Positions 11,038 to 20,064 of a DNA stretch of 64,000 bases are shown piece after piece; position 1 is the first letter of the stretch, and the number at the start of each line of letters is the position of its first letter. Made by a program: the position numbers and the translations under genes. The notes beneath the pieces are model-generated. The model had not been told where the DNA came from. It was given only the letters and a program-made list of their open reading frames with translations, and searched no databases. The DNA comes from Asparagopsis taxiformis (Eukaryota > Rhodophyta > Florideophyceae > Bonnemaisoniales > Bonnemaisoniaceae): contig JALQPE010002041.1 in the NCBI GenBank assembly GCA_030407315.1, positions 372,001 to 436,000 on the forward strand. The letters run 5' to 3'.

Positions 11038-14000
11038 TTATTGGATGTACAAACTAGCCGCGAAAATAACGTCTCTTCTTACCAGCGTCATCGCTTGCTC
11101 CGCGCTCCGCTGCAAATCCGGATCGCCGATCACCCGTCCGACGTTCTTCGCCTCGCGTAGTAACTCACATAGACGTACAATCGTGCGCACAATTATACCT
11201 TCCGATACCTCACCGCCTAGCTCGCATACTTGTCGGAAACTGCTCCCGCACGCCCATGCCCGTACACCTTCAACGAATCCAAAGTTCACACATCGTGCAT
11301 ACTCCCCACCTGATGTCACCATTCCACATTCGCTCTGCACGTTACCAAGTGACGTCACTACACCCACCAATGCACCCGTTGCATCAAACAGTTGTTCGTG
11401 CTCTCGTAGTCGTTCACGCTGCCCCGCCCCTTCCGTCCGTTCTTGAAACACTAGACTGCTCAGTAATGCCGCCAGATCCCACGCCTCCAACCCTTGCAGA
11501 ATCTTCTCAAATACAAGCTCCGTTAATATTATGCTCTCGCATGTGTTCACTTCACATGCTGCCCGCCCCTTCAGTCTCACGCTTGTCCCTTCTATATATC
11601 CTAATCGTTCCAATACCTCGATTCGTTGTCGATAGTCGGGCATCAGCTGCAGTGATTCATCAGACGTTGCGATTTGTAACATACTCAATTTCTGCTCCAG
11701 TGATGATTCTTTCCCAAGCTTTTCAAATGCCCCACCAATCTGCGCAATCGTGCCCGATCGTATCATACTTATGATCATGCTATTCATCACTTTCACTACC
11801 TCCTCTCGTTCATTCCATAGTGACTCCACATCCACATCATGCAGTGCAAGATCCCGCCGTGGATGTAGATGCGGTAGCCCCGTCCAGTTTTCACTGTCCA
11901 CCGCGATTTCCTTCAATAGCTGTGATGTACTAGCAAGTGCTGCTGCATTCGCTTCGCCCCGTATTGGTACTATCGCTCTTTCATTAATCTCAATAGTCAC
12001 CGCACAAATTGCCACAACTTTTTCTAGAGCCACATCCCCAATTTCAACAATTAGGCCTCCACTGTTATACTGCTTTCGCCCACTTTTCAGATCCACTGTC
12101 TTCAGACCATGTTCAAAGTAAGGTGCACTCATTCCCGATGTTGCCGGGCCTCCACATAATATCAGTACCTTTAGCACCAAACCGCCTTCCTTTCCTCCGC
12201 GTCCTGCCACCTTTGGCCCCTTAATCGACAACCCTTTCGCCTTCTCTGCAAACGGCGCCTTCACAATCACCCCCACCCGGAACGTGCTATCATGACCCCT
12301 CACAAGGACGATGCGACCAGCTCCCAATGCAGCCTTTGTGGAGTTCTTCAATTCGGAAGATAACGTCTTCCCGATCATTTTTCCCAGCGATTCAACTCGT
12401 CTTGATAAGTGATACAAATCTCGGTATCTCTCAAGCTCCACAGCGCTGGAATGCATGGTATCCAATGCTTCATTTCCTTTCTCAATCAGTTTCTTTACTG
12501 TTCCAGATGTGCGACCTGCCGGCGCTTCGCTGAAACTCCGAACCATTACGTCTTCCACGCGTAGTTCATCAATCCGCAATAGGTTCAAAATCATGTTGTA
12601 CGTGAGTCGGAATTGTGAGCGCAATGGTTTTGGCTTACCGGTAAGCACTGCTTTGACATCGCTTTGAACAGGAAAGTCTGCTGCAGAAGGGAACAGTAGC
12701 ACCGTGCCTACATCGTCCAAACCACGTCGACCCGCTCTCCCTGCCATTTGAACGTATTCTCCCGGCTCCAGAAGACGGTGACCTTGGCTGTCAAACTTGC
12801 GAATTCCTGTAAACACAACAGTTCGAGCAGGCATATTCACGCCCATAGCAAAAGTTTCCGTCGCAAACAATACTCGAATGAGACCCTTTTGGAATAACAC
12901 CTCAGTTATCTCTTTTATTATTGGCAAGACCCCCGCATGATGCACTCCGATGCCTCGTTTCAGCATATCACGATGGCGTGCAATTTGGGGAACTCCCCGG
13001 TCGCTTACCGAGAGTCTTGCAATGGCAGCTTGGTAAAACAAGTGAATCTGATTCTTGTCCGTGGCTGAAGTTGTAAGATTTTGCGTGTGCAGTTTATCAG
13101 CAGCCTCATCACATTTCTTTTTGCTGAAGCAGAAGAAAATAGCAGGGTCCAAATTCCTCTTCTGCAGAAACTTTATGATCGGCATCCATGCATGATTTCT
13201 TCCTCCTCCAAAGCGAACGTTTGCGTTTTTCGTACTTTCTTCATGATGCGCAGCCGCCCTCCGATAATTGGCATCCAAGAATTTCCCTTGCGATGAATCA
13301 AAAAGAGGATACACTTCGCCTTTGACAAAAATTTGATGAGATAGAGGCACTGGTCGCTTCGCTGTGTGGACAACATATATCGGGCGCTGCTTTGTCTTTC
13401 CGACCCACGACGCAAATTCCATGGCATTCGGTACTGTTGCCGACAGCATCACGATATTGACAGCAGTAGGGAGCAAGATAATAGACTCCTCCCACACTAC
13501 GCCTCGCTCAGGATCATTTAGCCAGTGACATTCATCAAATATCACATGACTCAAGTCTCGAATCAAATCTGCTCCCTTGTACAGCATGCTTCGAAGGATT
13601 TCCGTTGTCATCACCAAGCAACTGGCATCTGGGTTGACGCTGATGTCGCCGGTGATGATGCCAACATCCCCGAATCGGGTTGTGAAATCCCGAAACTTTT
13701 GGTTGCTAAGTGTCTTGATTGGAGATGTGTACACGACTTTCGTTCTTCGCTGCATTGCCAAGGCAATTGCATACTCTGCAACAACTGTCTTTCCTGCGGA
13801 GGTATGAGCTGCCACAAATACACTTTCGTCTCTTTCAAGACGATATACCGCACGCTTCTGGAACGCGTCAAGATCAAAAGGATATTCAATTGCCATATCA
13901 GGAACGAGACTGTGAAATTCCGATACATCCATAGAGTCGTTTGTTGCCCAGGCATCTTCTGTTTTGGACTTACTCTTGTTGGAGGAGCGCAAGTCCTTTT

Positions 14001-14769
14001 TCTTCAAAGACATCATATCCCAGAACCCATATGATTCACCGATAACTGCATCCAGCTCCGCATCGAGACCATTTCCATCGCTGTCTTCATCAGAATCATG
14101 GCGCCAAAGACTTTTCTCGTCATCAAAAGTGGCTTCATCTTCGCCAGAGTCTTCGTCTTTTGACAGTCCGAACAAATCGACATCTTCCGCTCTCGATGGA
14201 TCGAAAACTGTTGATAGGTCAAAAGCCTTCTGACGCAAAGCAGTTTGAGCCGGACCGATGAAATTGTCAGAGCCTACAATTTGGGTTTCCGCGTTTTCTT
14301 CATAGGCCTGTACAGCTTCCGAGTCCCACCGTAAGACGTTCTCATTGTTTGAACCAAGTGAATGAATTCCAAGTGCTGCTTCATTCTGCAAATAAGCTGC
14401 AGTTTCATCTTTGGTGTCATCGTGATCAGGTTGTGCGATGGCGTCTACATTTTCGTCCAACGTTCCATGAAGGAAATTGGTTATCGCTTGTTTGATGTCT
14501 GTATCGTCATCAATTTCATCGCTATGTTTCATAGGCTTCTCTTCATTTGTCCCAGATAGGATCGGGGATGAATTTGTAAAGCCTTTAAATCCAACCTTGT
14601 TGCTAAGTACTTGGCGGACAGCGTCCGAGAGAGATCCAAACAGTGCGTGTTGTGCGCTTGAAACTGGGCGGTTTTCATAATTGATGTTTTGGAGTGGATT
14701 TGGTCTGCCAACAATAGACTCTGGGATAACGTCGATAAGCTCCTCTTGAGATGAAAGTGGAACAAACAT
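11038..14769 (-). CDS. SKI2: Ski2-like DExH RNA helicase of the Ski complex
   Basis: A 1243-aa single-exon superfamily 2 helicase. In the Ski complex (with Ski3 and Ski8) it threads mRNA into the cytoplasmic exosome for 3'-5' decay and ribosome-stall surveillance. An acidic, low-complexity N-terminus (1-285) precedes the helicase core: Walker A AHTSAGKT (321-328), TSPIKTLSNQKF (348-359), DECH box (412-415; the usual DEVH is DECH here), LSATVPNA (442-449), and motif VI in MAGRAGRRGLDDVG. An insertion/arch-like domain and a C-terminal DSHCT domain follow. The C-terminus (RRDVIFAASLYIQ) closely matches the typical Ski2 ending 'RDI.FAASLYL', separating it from Mtr4. The gene shares a divergent promoter with the HAD-IIA gene. 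Confidence 0.93.
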   Translation of the reverse strand: MFVPLSSQEELIDVIPESIVGRPNPLQNINYENRPVSSAQHALFGSLSDAVRQVLSNKVGFKGFTNSSPILSGTNEEKPMKHSDEIDDDTDIKQAITNFLHGTLDENVDAIAQPDHDDTKDETAAYLQNEAALGIHSLGSNNENVLRWDSEAVQAYEENAETQIVGSDNFIGPAQTALRQKAFDLSTVFDPSRAEDVDLFGLSKDEDSGEDEATFDDEKSLWRHDSDEDSDGNGLDAELDAVIGESYGFWDMMSLKKKDLRSSNKSKSKTEDAWATNDSMDVSEFHSLVPDMAIEYPFDLDAFQKRAVYRLERDESVFVAAHTSAGKTVVAEYAIALAMQRRTKVVYTSPIKTLSNQKFRDFTTRFGDVGIITGDISVNPDASCLVMTTEILRSMLYKGADLIRDLSHVIFDECHWLNDPERGVVWEESIILLPTAVNIVMLSATVPNAMEFASWVGKTKQRPIYVVHTAKRPVPLSHQIFVKGEVYPLFDSSQGKFLDANYRRAAAHHEESTKNANVRFGGGRNHAWMPIIKFLQKRNLDPAIFFCFSKKKCDEAADKLHTQNLTTSATDKNQIHLFYQAAIARLSVSDRGVPQIARHRDMLKRGIGVHHAGVLPIIKEITEVLFQKGLIRVLFATETFAMGVNMPARTVVFTGIRKFDSQGHRLLEPGEYVQMAGRAGRRGLDDVGTVLLFPSAADFPVQSDVKAVLTGKPKPLRSQFRLTYNMILNLLRIDELRVEDVMVRSFSEAPAGRTSGTVKKLIEKGNEALDTMHSSAVELERYRDLYHLSRRVESLGKMIGKTLSSELKNSTKAALGAGRIVLVRGHDSTFRVGVIVKAPFAEKAKGLSIKGPKVAGRGGKEGGLVLKVLILCGGPATSGMSAPYFEHGLKTVDLKSGRKQYNSGGLIVEIGDVALEKVVAICAVTIEINERAIVPIRGEANAAALASTSQLLKEIAVDSENWTGLPHLHPRRDLALHDVDVESLWNEREEVVKVMNSMIISMIRSGTIAQIGGAFEKLGKESSLEQKLSMLQIATSDESLQLMPDYRQRIEVLERLGYIEGTSVRLKGRAACEVNTCESIILTELVFEKILQGLEAWDLAALLSSLVFQERTEGAGQRERLREHEQLFDATGALVGVVTSLGNVQSECGMVTSGGEYARCVNFGFVEGVRAWACGSSFRQVCELGGEVSEGIIVRTIVRLCELLREAKNVGRVIGDPDLQRSAEQAMTLVRRDVIFAASLYIQ

Positions 14770-15127
14770 TTGAGGTCAAAGTTCGAATGCCTCTAAAGAC
14801 GTTATATTCCACAGGTCACGCTTGAGCCAAGAAGGGATTGCTGTATCGAGTAAAATAAAGTTGAGGATTTAAGCACAGACAGCGGGATTTTGACGAACAA
14901 ACGGTTGGCGCGAGCTTGTGGAGAGAGCGGACCGCTTTCAAGGATGTTCAATCATTCGACGTCATGCCCGTTTGGCGATAAAGCGGAAGCAGTAATTTAA
15001 TCGTATTTTCTAATTTTGCTTCAAAATATGCGGGTTATACATTGTGCTCGAACGAGAGAGCTCGAAAGTTCAGACTTGTGTGCTACAGCGATTCGCCAAG
15101 AGCTTTCAACAATTTATCTGTTGACGT
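14770..15127. promoter_or_regulatory. divergent promoter region, Ski2 / HAD-IIA hydrolase
   Basis: The 358 bp between two outward-facing genes must carry both promoters. I see short AT-rich stretches near 15000 (AATTTAATCGTATTTTC) but no unambiguous core element. Confidence 0.4.
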
Positions 15128-16207
15128 ATGTTTACAGCGTTTGCCTTTGTGCAACACGGCCGCATACCACTTTTCCGTCAACCAAAAGTTGCTAACACTG
15201 CGAACCGTTGCTCTCGACGAACAGCCGTATGCTCTACAAAGCAAAGCTCAGTTGAGATGAAGGTCATAAAGGGGCTGTCTGAAATTGTGCACAACTATGA
15301 TGCAGTGTTTCTAGACCAGTTTGGTGTGATTCATGATGGACAAAAGCTTTATCCAAAGGCAGTTGAAGCGATCGAGAAACTGCACGAACACGGAGTGACT
15401 ATCATAATCGTTTCAAATTCGTCCAAGTCGCCAGTGCACTCGAGGAGAAAATTAGAAAAGATGGGTGTGAATGTGTCTTATATCGACGGCATTGTTACAT
15501 CAGGTGGACTGGCATTGGAACGGATGAGAAAAGTAATGAGTGAAGAGCCTACGGCACGTGTGTTACATTTAAACTGGACGGCGACTCGAGGATCTGTGCG
15601 TTTGGCGGATCACAACATTACAGAGATTGTGCCGCTATCTGAAATAGCAAATGGTGTGGACTTGGTGCTCATACATGGGGCGGATGGTGTAACAAGACGA
15701 GATGGAAGTGTCGAGGAAGTCGAACTGGAGGAATTGCGAAACGTATGTAGGAAGGTAGCACGCTGTAATGCGAATGCGAGGGTGTTTTGCGCGAATCCGG
15801 ACTTGATCACAGTGGACGGTGCGCAACTGCGAGTAATGCCGGGAGCTCTTGCACAGGAATTTGAAAGGGCGGGTGGAAAGTATGTTCACCGACTAGGTAA
15901 ACCGTGCGCCGTAGCGTACGATGCGGCCATGCAAATGGCGGGGGAGAAAGGGAAAAGTCGGATTTTGGCGGTGGGCGATTCTGTCGGGCATGACGTTCTT
16001 GGCGCGGTCAATGCTGGAATTGATTGTTTGTATATTGCAGGAGGAATTAATGGAGCTCGTTTTGGTATGAGCGCGGCGGAGGGATTTTGCAGCGGCGATC
16101 CGACGTGGAGGTGGGACGAGGAAGTTCTACGCGATATAGTAGCAAATGAAGCACGCGAGCTGGGCGAGAGAGGGCCAAAGTATGTAAGCGCGTTGTTCAG
16201 ATGGTGA
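15128..16207 (+). CDS. HAD superfamily IIA hydrolase, probably organelle-targeted
   Basis: A 359-aa protein. From residue 44 (second ATG at 15257) it matches the HAD-IIA family of sugar/nucleotide phosphatases: nucleophile Asp63 in LDQFGVIHDG, SNSSKSP (motif II, after residue 97), and AVGDSVGHDVLGAVNAGI (motif IV, acidic metal site). The overall layout fits the TIGR01459-type subfamily that occurs in alpha-proteobacteria and plants. The first 43 residues (MFTAFAFVQHG...) are Arg/Ser/Thr-rich, almost free of acids and begin with early phenylalanines, as in plastid transit peptides of red algae and glaucophytes; a mitochondrial presequence is the alternative. Substrate unknown. Confidence 0.82.
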   Translation: MFTAFAFVQHGRIPLFRQPKVANTANRCSRRTAVCSTKQSSVEMKVIKGLSEIVHNYDAVFLDQFGVIHDGQKLYPKAVEAIEKLHEHGVTIIIVSNSSKSPVHSRRKLEKMGVNVSYIDGIVTSGGLALERMRKVMSEEPTARVLHLNWTATRGSVRLADHNITEIVPLSEIANGVDLVLIHGADGVTRRDGSVEEVELEELRNVCRKVARCNANARVFCANPDLITVDGAQLRVMPGALAQEFERAGGKYVHRLGKPCAVAYDAAMQMAGEKGKSRILAVGDSVGHDVLGAVNAGIDCLYIAGGINGARFGMSAAEGFCSGDPTWRWDEEVLRDIVANEARELGERGPKYVSALFRW

Positions 16208-16722
16208 TGCGGATACGTATGTGTTGAATTTAGTTTGACACGATGTGGACAAGTTGGGGCGTGTGTCATGCCGCTCATTGACACTGACATTGCTTACAGC
16301 GGTTGTCAGATTTGTGCCGACGTGCCTTTTTTGTCGGGCGACTATATCACATGATATGTTAGGTCTCAACGCGACGCATCGAGGCCGTCTGCGACGACCA
16401 TGTCTTGTCGACATGAAACTTGACATGCGAAGACTTGCTCAAATCATTGCGAGTGCAAGTCGGCCCGGGTAGAAATTTATAAATGCGTTAGGCTCCTCCT
16501 GCGCGATCATACTCTGTCATGCGGAGAAATTACTATTCGCTTGCACGTGATCTCGCATGTCAACTGAGCTCAGCTAACTTGAACCGCGTGACTCTGCAGC
16601 AGCCAGCACAGAGTAGAGCAGAGCAACGCAGCGCACTTCGTTCCCCGACATGCAACATTTTGTTCATTTGGTGCGGACTACCCTCGAGGCGCGCACGCGC
16701 ACGCGCGCCCGTCGCTTTCGCA
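16208..16722. other. intergenic region upstream of the Ycf49-like gene
   Basis: About 500 bp without a supportable gene. An alternating CG/CA-rich run (GCGCGCACGCGCACGCGCG) at about 16688-16708 could adopt Z-DNA. Confidence 0.35.
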
Positions 16723-16733
16723 TTATATATAAT
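16723..16733 (+). promoter_or_regulatory. TATA box of the Ycf49-like gene
   Basis: TTATATATAAT at 16723-16733 is the clearest TATA box in the window. A start ~30 bp downstream (~16760) would give a 5' leader of about 175 nt before the transit-peptide ATG at 16936, with one upstream ORF in it. Confidence 0.6.
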
Positions 16734-16852
16734 CCTTCAATTGCTCCTCATTTTCATTCCTCAAAATCTTTTTCAAAAATCAAAAACATTTCAATTTTAT
16801 TTCGTTGCATCTCCGCCCGAGCTCCCCGACGCAACTCGCTCAACAACTTGCC

Positions 16853-16939
16853 ATGCACCTCGTCATCATCTCCACTACCTTCACCACCTTCCAACTTACT
16901 TTCCGCACGATCCATCACTTGTTTCCGATCCAAATATGA
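16853..16939 (+). other. upstream ORF overlapping the start of the Ycf49-like gene
   Basis: A 28-codon ORF begins with the first ATG downstream of the TATA box. Its TGA stop (16937-16939) overlaps the main ATG (16936-16938) as ATGA. This stop/start overlap is the arrangement used for termination-reinitiation coupling. Both ORF boundaries are visible in the sequence; translation of the uORF is inference. Confidence 0.5.
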
Positions 16940-18123
16940 TTTCAACAGCACGCGCATCGCTAGCCTTCCAATCATCATTGCCATGCAAATCCTATCCCGT
17001 CGCACGCGTACCCATCTCAATCAACACAACAACACAAACACGTAGGCATTTTTTTGGATCCACCATATATCGTATCCGTTCAGTGAATATGCCGCAGCCG
17101 CCCAATCAACGTACACACCGTCAACCAACCAAAATGATCACAGACCCGTGGTCAGTCTCCTCCGAAACATTGGACGTGTTAGCAGGCCAATTTTTCGCTG
17201 CTTCCCTAATCCCTTACTTGGTGTTCCTCTACTATCTTGGTCGTGAACAAGTCAACTGTCCCAAGCTCGCCAACTTTGGCTTTCGATTCCTACTCGTGTT
17301 CGTATTTGCAACAATCCCCGCTGGCATCTACGCCAAACTGCACTATCATGACATTCTGGCCAATATTGACTGGCTGCATGGAAGTGCCGAGTCATTGTTA
17401 ACGATTACCAATTTACTAATTGTACTCGGATTTCGTAATGCAATGTCGTCCGACACTGATTCGCCGACGAGCAAACGTGCTAATTCAGCATATAAATTAC
17501 GCACCATCGCAGTGGGTGCCATATTCAGTGCGGCCGCTCTAGGATCGATTCCAATTCTTACTGCAGTACATGCAGAGCCAGCGAATGCACTTTCGTTTCC
17601 GACGTGGGTGATTCATGTGTCGAGCTTGGTGGAATGGTTAGTGGCCATGGGACTTGTTTGGGAATATGCGTCTTTTTCAAACAATTCCAAGTGGAAAGGG
17701 CTTACGTGGGGAATGCTGCCACTACATACGAGTGGCATTTGTGCATGTACTTATCATTTGTTCTACAACGCCCCGAGTTTAAATGTGCTGGTTGTGCTGC
17801 AGGCGGCATTGACGTGCCTTGGAAATGCGACAATGGCAGCAGCTGCATTGAGACTGTTCAACAGTGGAACGAAGCAGATGGGAGAGAGTGGACAAGGTGG
17901 GGAGGGCTTGATTGGATTTGAAGATTTAGGGTCCAAGCTGAAGGATGATAGCAATTGGGAGTTTGTGAGCAAAGTGATTACGATTTCGTGTTTAGGATCG
18001 GCTGCGGTGAAATGGGGTTGTTTATTATTCGACTTTCCGTTTGAACACTCTCTCGCAGTGGCGTTGGCGATCATCTTGTTACCAACGGGGTTGAATATGA
18101 TGAAGTGGGTGAGAAGATTCTAA
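16936..18123 (+). CDS. Ycf49-like plastid membrane protein (DUF3593 + DUF2499)
   Basis: A 395-aa protein with several hydrophobic segments. Residues ~80-170 match DUF3593 (LIPYLVFLYYLGR, then PAGIYAKLHYHDILANIDWLHGSAES and LTITNLLIVLGF), and residues ~218-308 match DUF2499/Ycf49-like (ALSFPTWVIHVSSLVEW, WGMLPLHTSGICACTYHLFYN, VVLQAALTCLGN). In cyanobacteria and plastids these domains belong to small membrane proteins of unknown function linked to photosynthetic membranes. The N-terminal ~50 residues (MISTARASLAFQSS..., Ser/Thr/Arg-rich, no acids) look like a plastid transit peptide and lack a signal peptide, which favours a primary plastid. The open frame continues upstream to 16519 but lies 5' of the TATA box, so I start at 16936. 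An ATG at 17089 is a less likely alternative. Confidence 0.85.
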   Translation: MISTARASLAFQSSLPCKSYPVARVPISINTTTQTRRHFFGSTIYRIRSVNMPQPPNQRTHRQPTKMITDPWSVSSETLDVLAGQFFAASLIPYLVFLYYLGREQVNCPKLANFGFRFLLVFVFATIPAGIYAKLHYHDILANIDWLHGSAESLLTITNLLIVLGFRNAMSSDTDSPTSKRANSAYKLRTIAVGAIFSAAALGSIPILTAVHAEPANALSFPTWVIHVSSLVEWLVAMGLVWEYASFSNNSKWKGLTWGMLPLHTSGICACTYHLFYNAPSLNVLVVLQAALTCLGNATMAAAALRLFNSGTKQMGESGQGGEGLIGFEDLGSKLKDDSNWEFVSKVITISCLGSAAVKWGCLLFDFPFEHSLAVALAIILLPTGLNMMKWVRRF

Positions 18124-18789
18124 TGTAATATATTATGGGAAAGCTTGGGACGGAAGTGTTGGTGGTGTAAATAGGGACGCATTTGCAGTTGAAGAGAGGG
18201 TACGGTTGGAAGAAGACAATTGGATGTTTGGATGACGAGTCCACTGGGATGAGTGACAGATGGAAGCACTTTACAGTGAATGCCTTGCTGTCATGACGCA
18301 CCGTTGTTTTGCAGTTGGCGACGGCAGTGAGAGCAAGTGAGATTAAAGAGAGTGGCAAATTTCTTCCACTTTGGATCATACGTGCCGTGCAGCACAGCCA
18401 ATTTAGTAGCGCATGCTTTAAACTCGAGACCATTGCTGACCAACTGACTGACTGCAACAACGTATTCGCTCTTCAGGCTGCCCCGCCCCACTTGGCCCTC
18501 TTCCCTCTGCTTCCCAGTATCTAACTCTGCCTCCCGTTTCCATCCATTCTATTTATTACTAGTGTACACGATGTCCACCTTCTGTGCCACTCCTCGCACT
18601 AAACACCACCGCCACCCTCACGTGATTCTCTCTCACGCGACTCACACTGCGTATGTCCATTGTCGCTGATCTTCCCGAACACCACAACTCTCCTATGAAG
18701 AGCGGGTCCCACAGCCCGGCAACTTGATCCCCCGGTCGCCCATCCCCGACCACGAGCACACAACTTTCGCAACCCACCCTTGGCTGGGA
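18124..18789. other. intergenic region upstream of the zinc-finger protein gene
   Basis: About 665 bp with no supportable gene. TATTTATTA at ~18551-18559 could be the TATA element for the gene starting at 18790. Confidence 0.35.
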
Positions 18790-20064
18790 ATGTCGCGGCA
18801 TCGTCAGCCAGACGAAAGCCTCGAAGCCTCTGATCAAGATCAGCAGCCCTTCCCGTCTACAACCGTTCCGTACCACTACCACCACCAACAGCAACAGCCG
18901 CAACCGCAGCAGCAGGCATCTCAAATGACTTCAACGCTTCATCATCATCATCACCACCATCATCTACAAGTACCACCAGTAGACAGAGCTAACACCCGAT
19001 CCCCCGCCGCCGTTGCCGCTGCCGCTGCCACTGCTACACCAGCTGCACCTCTGGCGCACCCGCCAAATTACCTACCCGACATGGTCGTGCACCAAATGCA
19101 GAGCCCTGTGCAGCAACAGCAACTGCACCATCTCGGACAGCAGTCAACTGCTCCGTCTCAATTGCATCCCACACTCACCATGCAAGCGTCGTACTCGTCG
19201 TACGACACGACGTGGCTGACGGGTGCTCCCGTACCTGCTCCAGCGCCAACAGCTGTCGCCGCACCAGCACCGCAACCACACCAGCAAGCGCTCATGCAAT
19301 CGGTTATGCAACCAACGTACGTCGATTCGTTTCCGCAGGCAGCGATGCACGGGGGGCGCGGCGCGGCTGCAGCATCAACATCTGGCTTGGGGAGACGAAA
19401 TTCCAACAAGCGAATTCGGGATGCAACACCATTGGCGTCAACATTGGTACCTGAAGGTGTCGCTATTGGTGCGACGCAGCAGCGCATCGCGGGTGCGTCT
19501 GCTGTAGCACATTCGGAATCTACATTGCCACTGGACACGCGCGTTGGGAAACAGAGAGTGGAGCGGCCGTGCACGAATTGCGGCGCTATGAATCACATCC
19601 GGCAGAACAATTGCAGCAATTGTAAGAACCCCAAGGAGCCACCGAAGAAGAGATCGAAGCGACAGAGAAAGAAAAGGACGATGGCACCTTCAAATGTTGT
19701 GATTCAAGCGGCGGTATCGCATGGGGTTGGGCCTTTGAGCGGGCTGCAGCACATTGAAGGCGGCGCGGATGATGTAGGCGTAATTGCGGTAGATCGTGCA
19801 GCGGAAGTGATGCACGGCGAGCCTGCAAGGTCGGATGAATTTCATCAACGGTTTTTCATGATGGGGAATGATGGAACGAATGCTACTGCTGGTGCTGCTG
19901 CTACTGCTTCTGCTACTGGGACTAGAGTTGCTACTGGTAGTGCTATAGCTACGGCGGCTACTAGTGCTAGGGGTGGCGGCGCCGGTACAGCACAGCAAGG
20001 TGTGGAGGTACACCAGCGACTAGGCGGGGATGCACTTGATGATAACACTGGCCATGAGAAATAG
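18790..20064 (+). CDS. low-complexity Gln/His/Ala-rich protein with RanBP2-like zinc finger
   Basis: 424 aa from the ATG at 18790 (the frame is open upstream only to a TTG). The N-terminal half is Gln-, Pro- and Ala-rich with a run of eight His (residues 52-59). A single cysteine motif, C261-x2-C264-x3-N-x6-C275-x2-C278 (CTNCGAMNHIRQNNCSNC), matches the spacing and the central Asn of RanBP2-type zinc fingers, though the usual Trp before the first Cys is absent. It is followed at once by a strongly basic patch (PPKKRSKRQRKKR), a probable nuclear localisation or nucleic-acid-binding element. The C-terminal part is Ala/Thr/Gly-rich. A nuclear or RNA-binding regulator is plausible; no specific orthologue is recognised. 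Confidence 0.65.
   Translation: MSRHRQPDESLEASDQDQQPFPSTTVPYHYHHQQQQPQPQQQASQMTSTLHHHHHHHHLQVPPVDRANTRSPAAVAAAAATATPAAPLAHPPNYLPDMVVHQMQSPVQQQQLHHLGQQSTAPSQLHPTLTMQASYSSYDTTWLTGAPVPAPAPTAVAAPAPQPHQQALMQSVMQPTYVDSFPQAAMHGGRGAAAASTSGLGRRNSNKRIRDATPLASTLVPEGVAIGATQQRIAGASAVAHSESTLPLDTRVGKQRVERPCTNCGAMNHIRQNNCSNCKNPKEPPKKRSKRQRKKRTMAPSNVVIQAAVSHGVGPLSGLQHIEGGADDVGVIAVDRAAEVMHGEPARSDEFHQRFFMMGNDGTNATAGAAATASATGTRVATGSAIATAATSARGGGAGTAQQGVEVHQRLGGDALDDNTGHEK

Noticed and set aside
10455..11057. 200-codon + strand ORF between the HAD-like and Ski2 genes
   Set aside because: Lies over the promoter of the HAD-like gene and the Ski2 3' end, with no family signature and arginine-rich, random-looking composition.
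16519..16935. Longer N-terminus for the Ycf49-like protein
   Set aside because: This part of the open frame lies upstream of and across the TATA box at 16723 and is low-complexity; the transit peptide starting at 16936 fits better.
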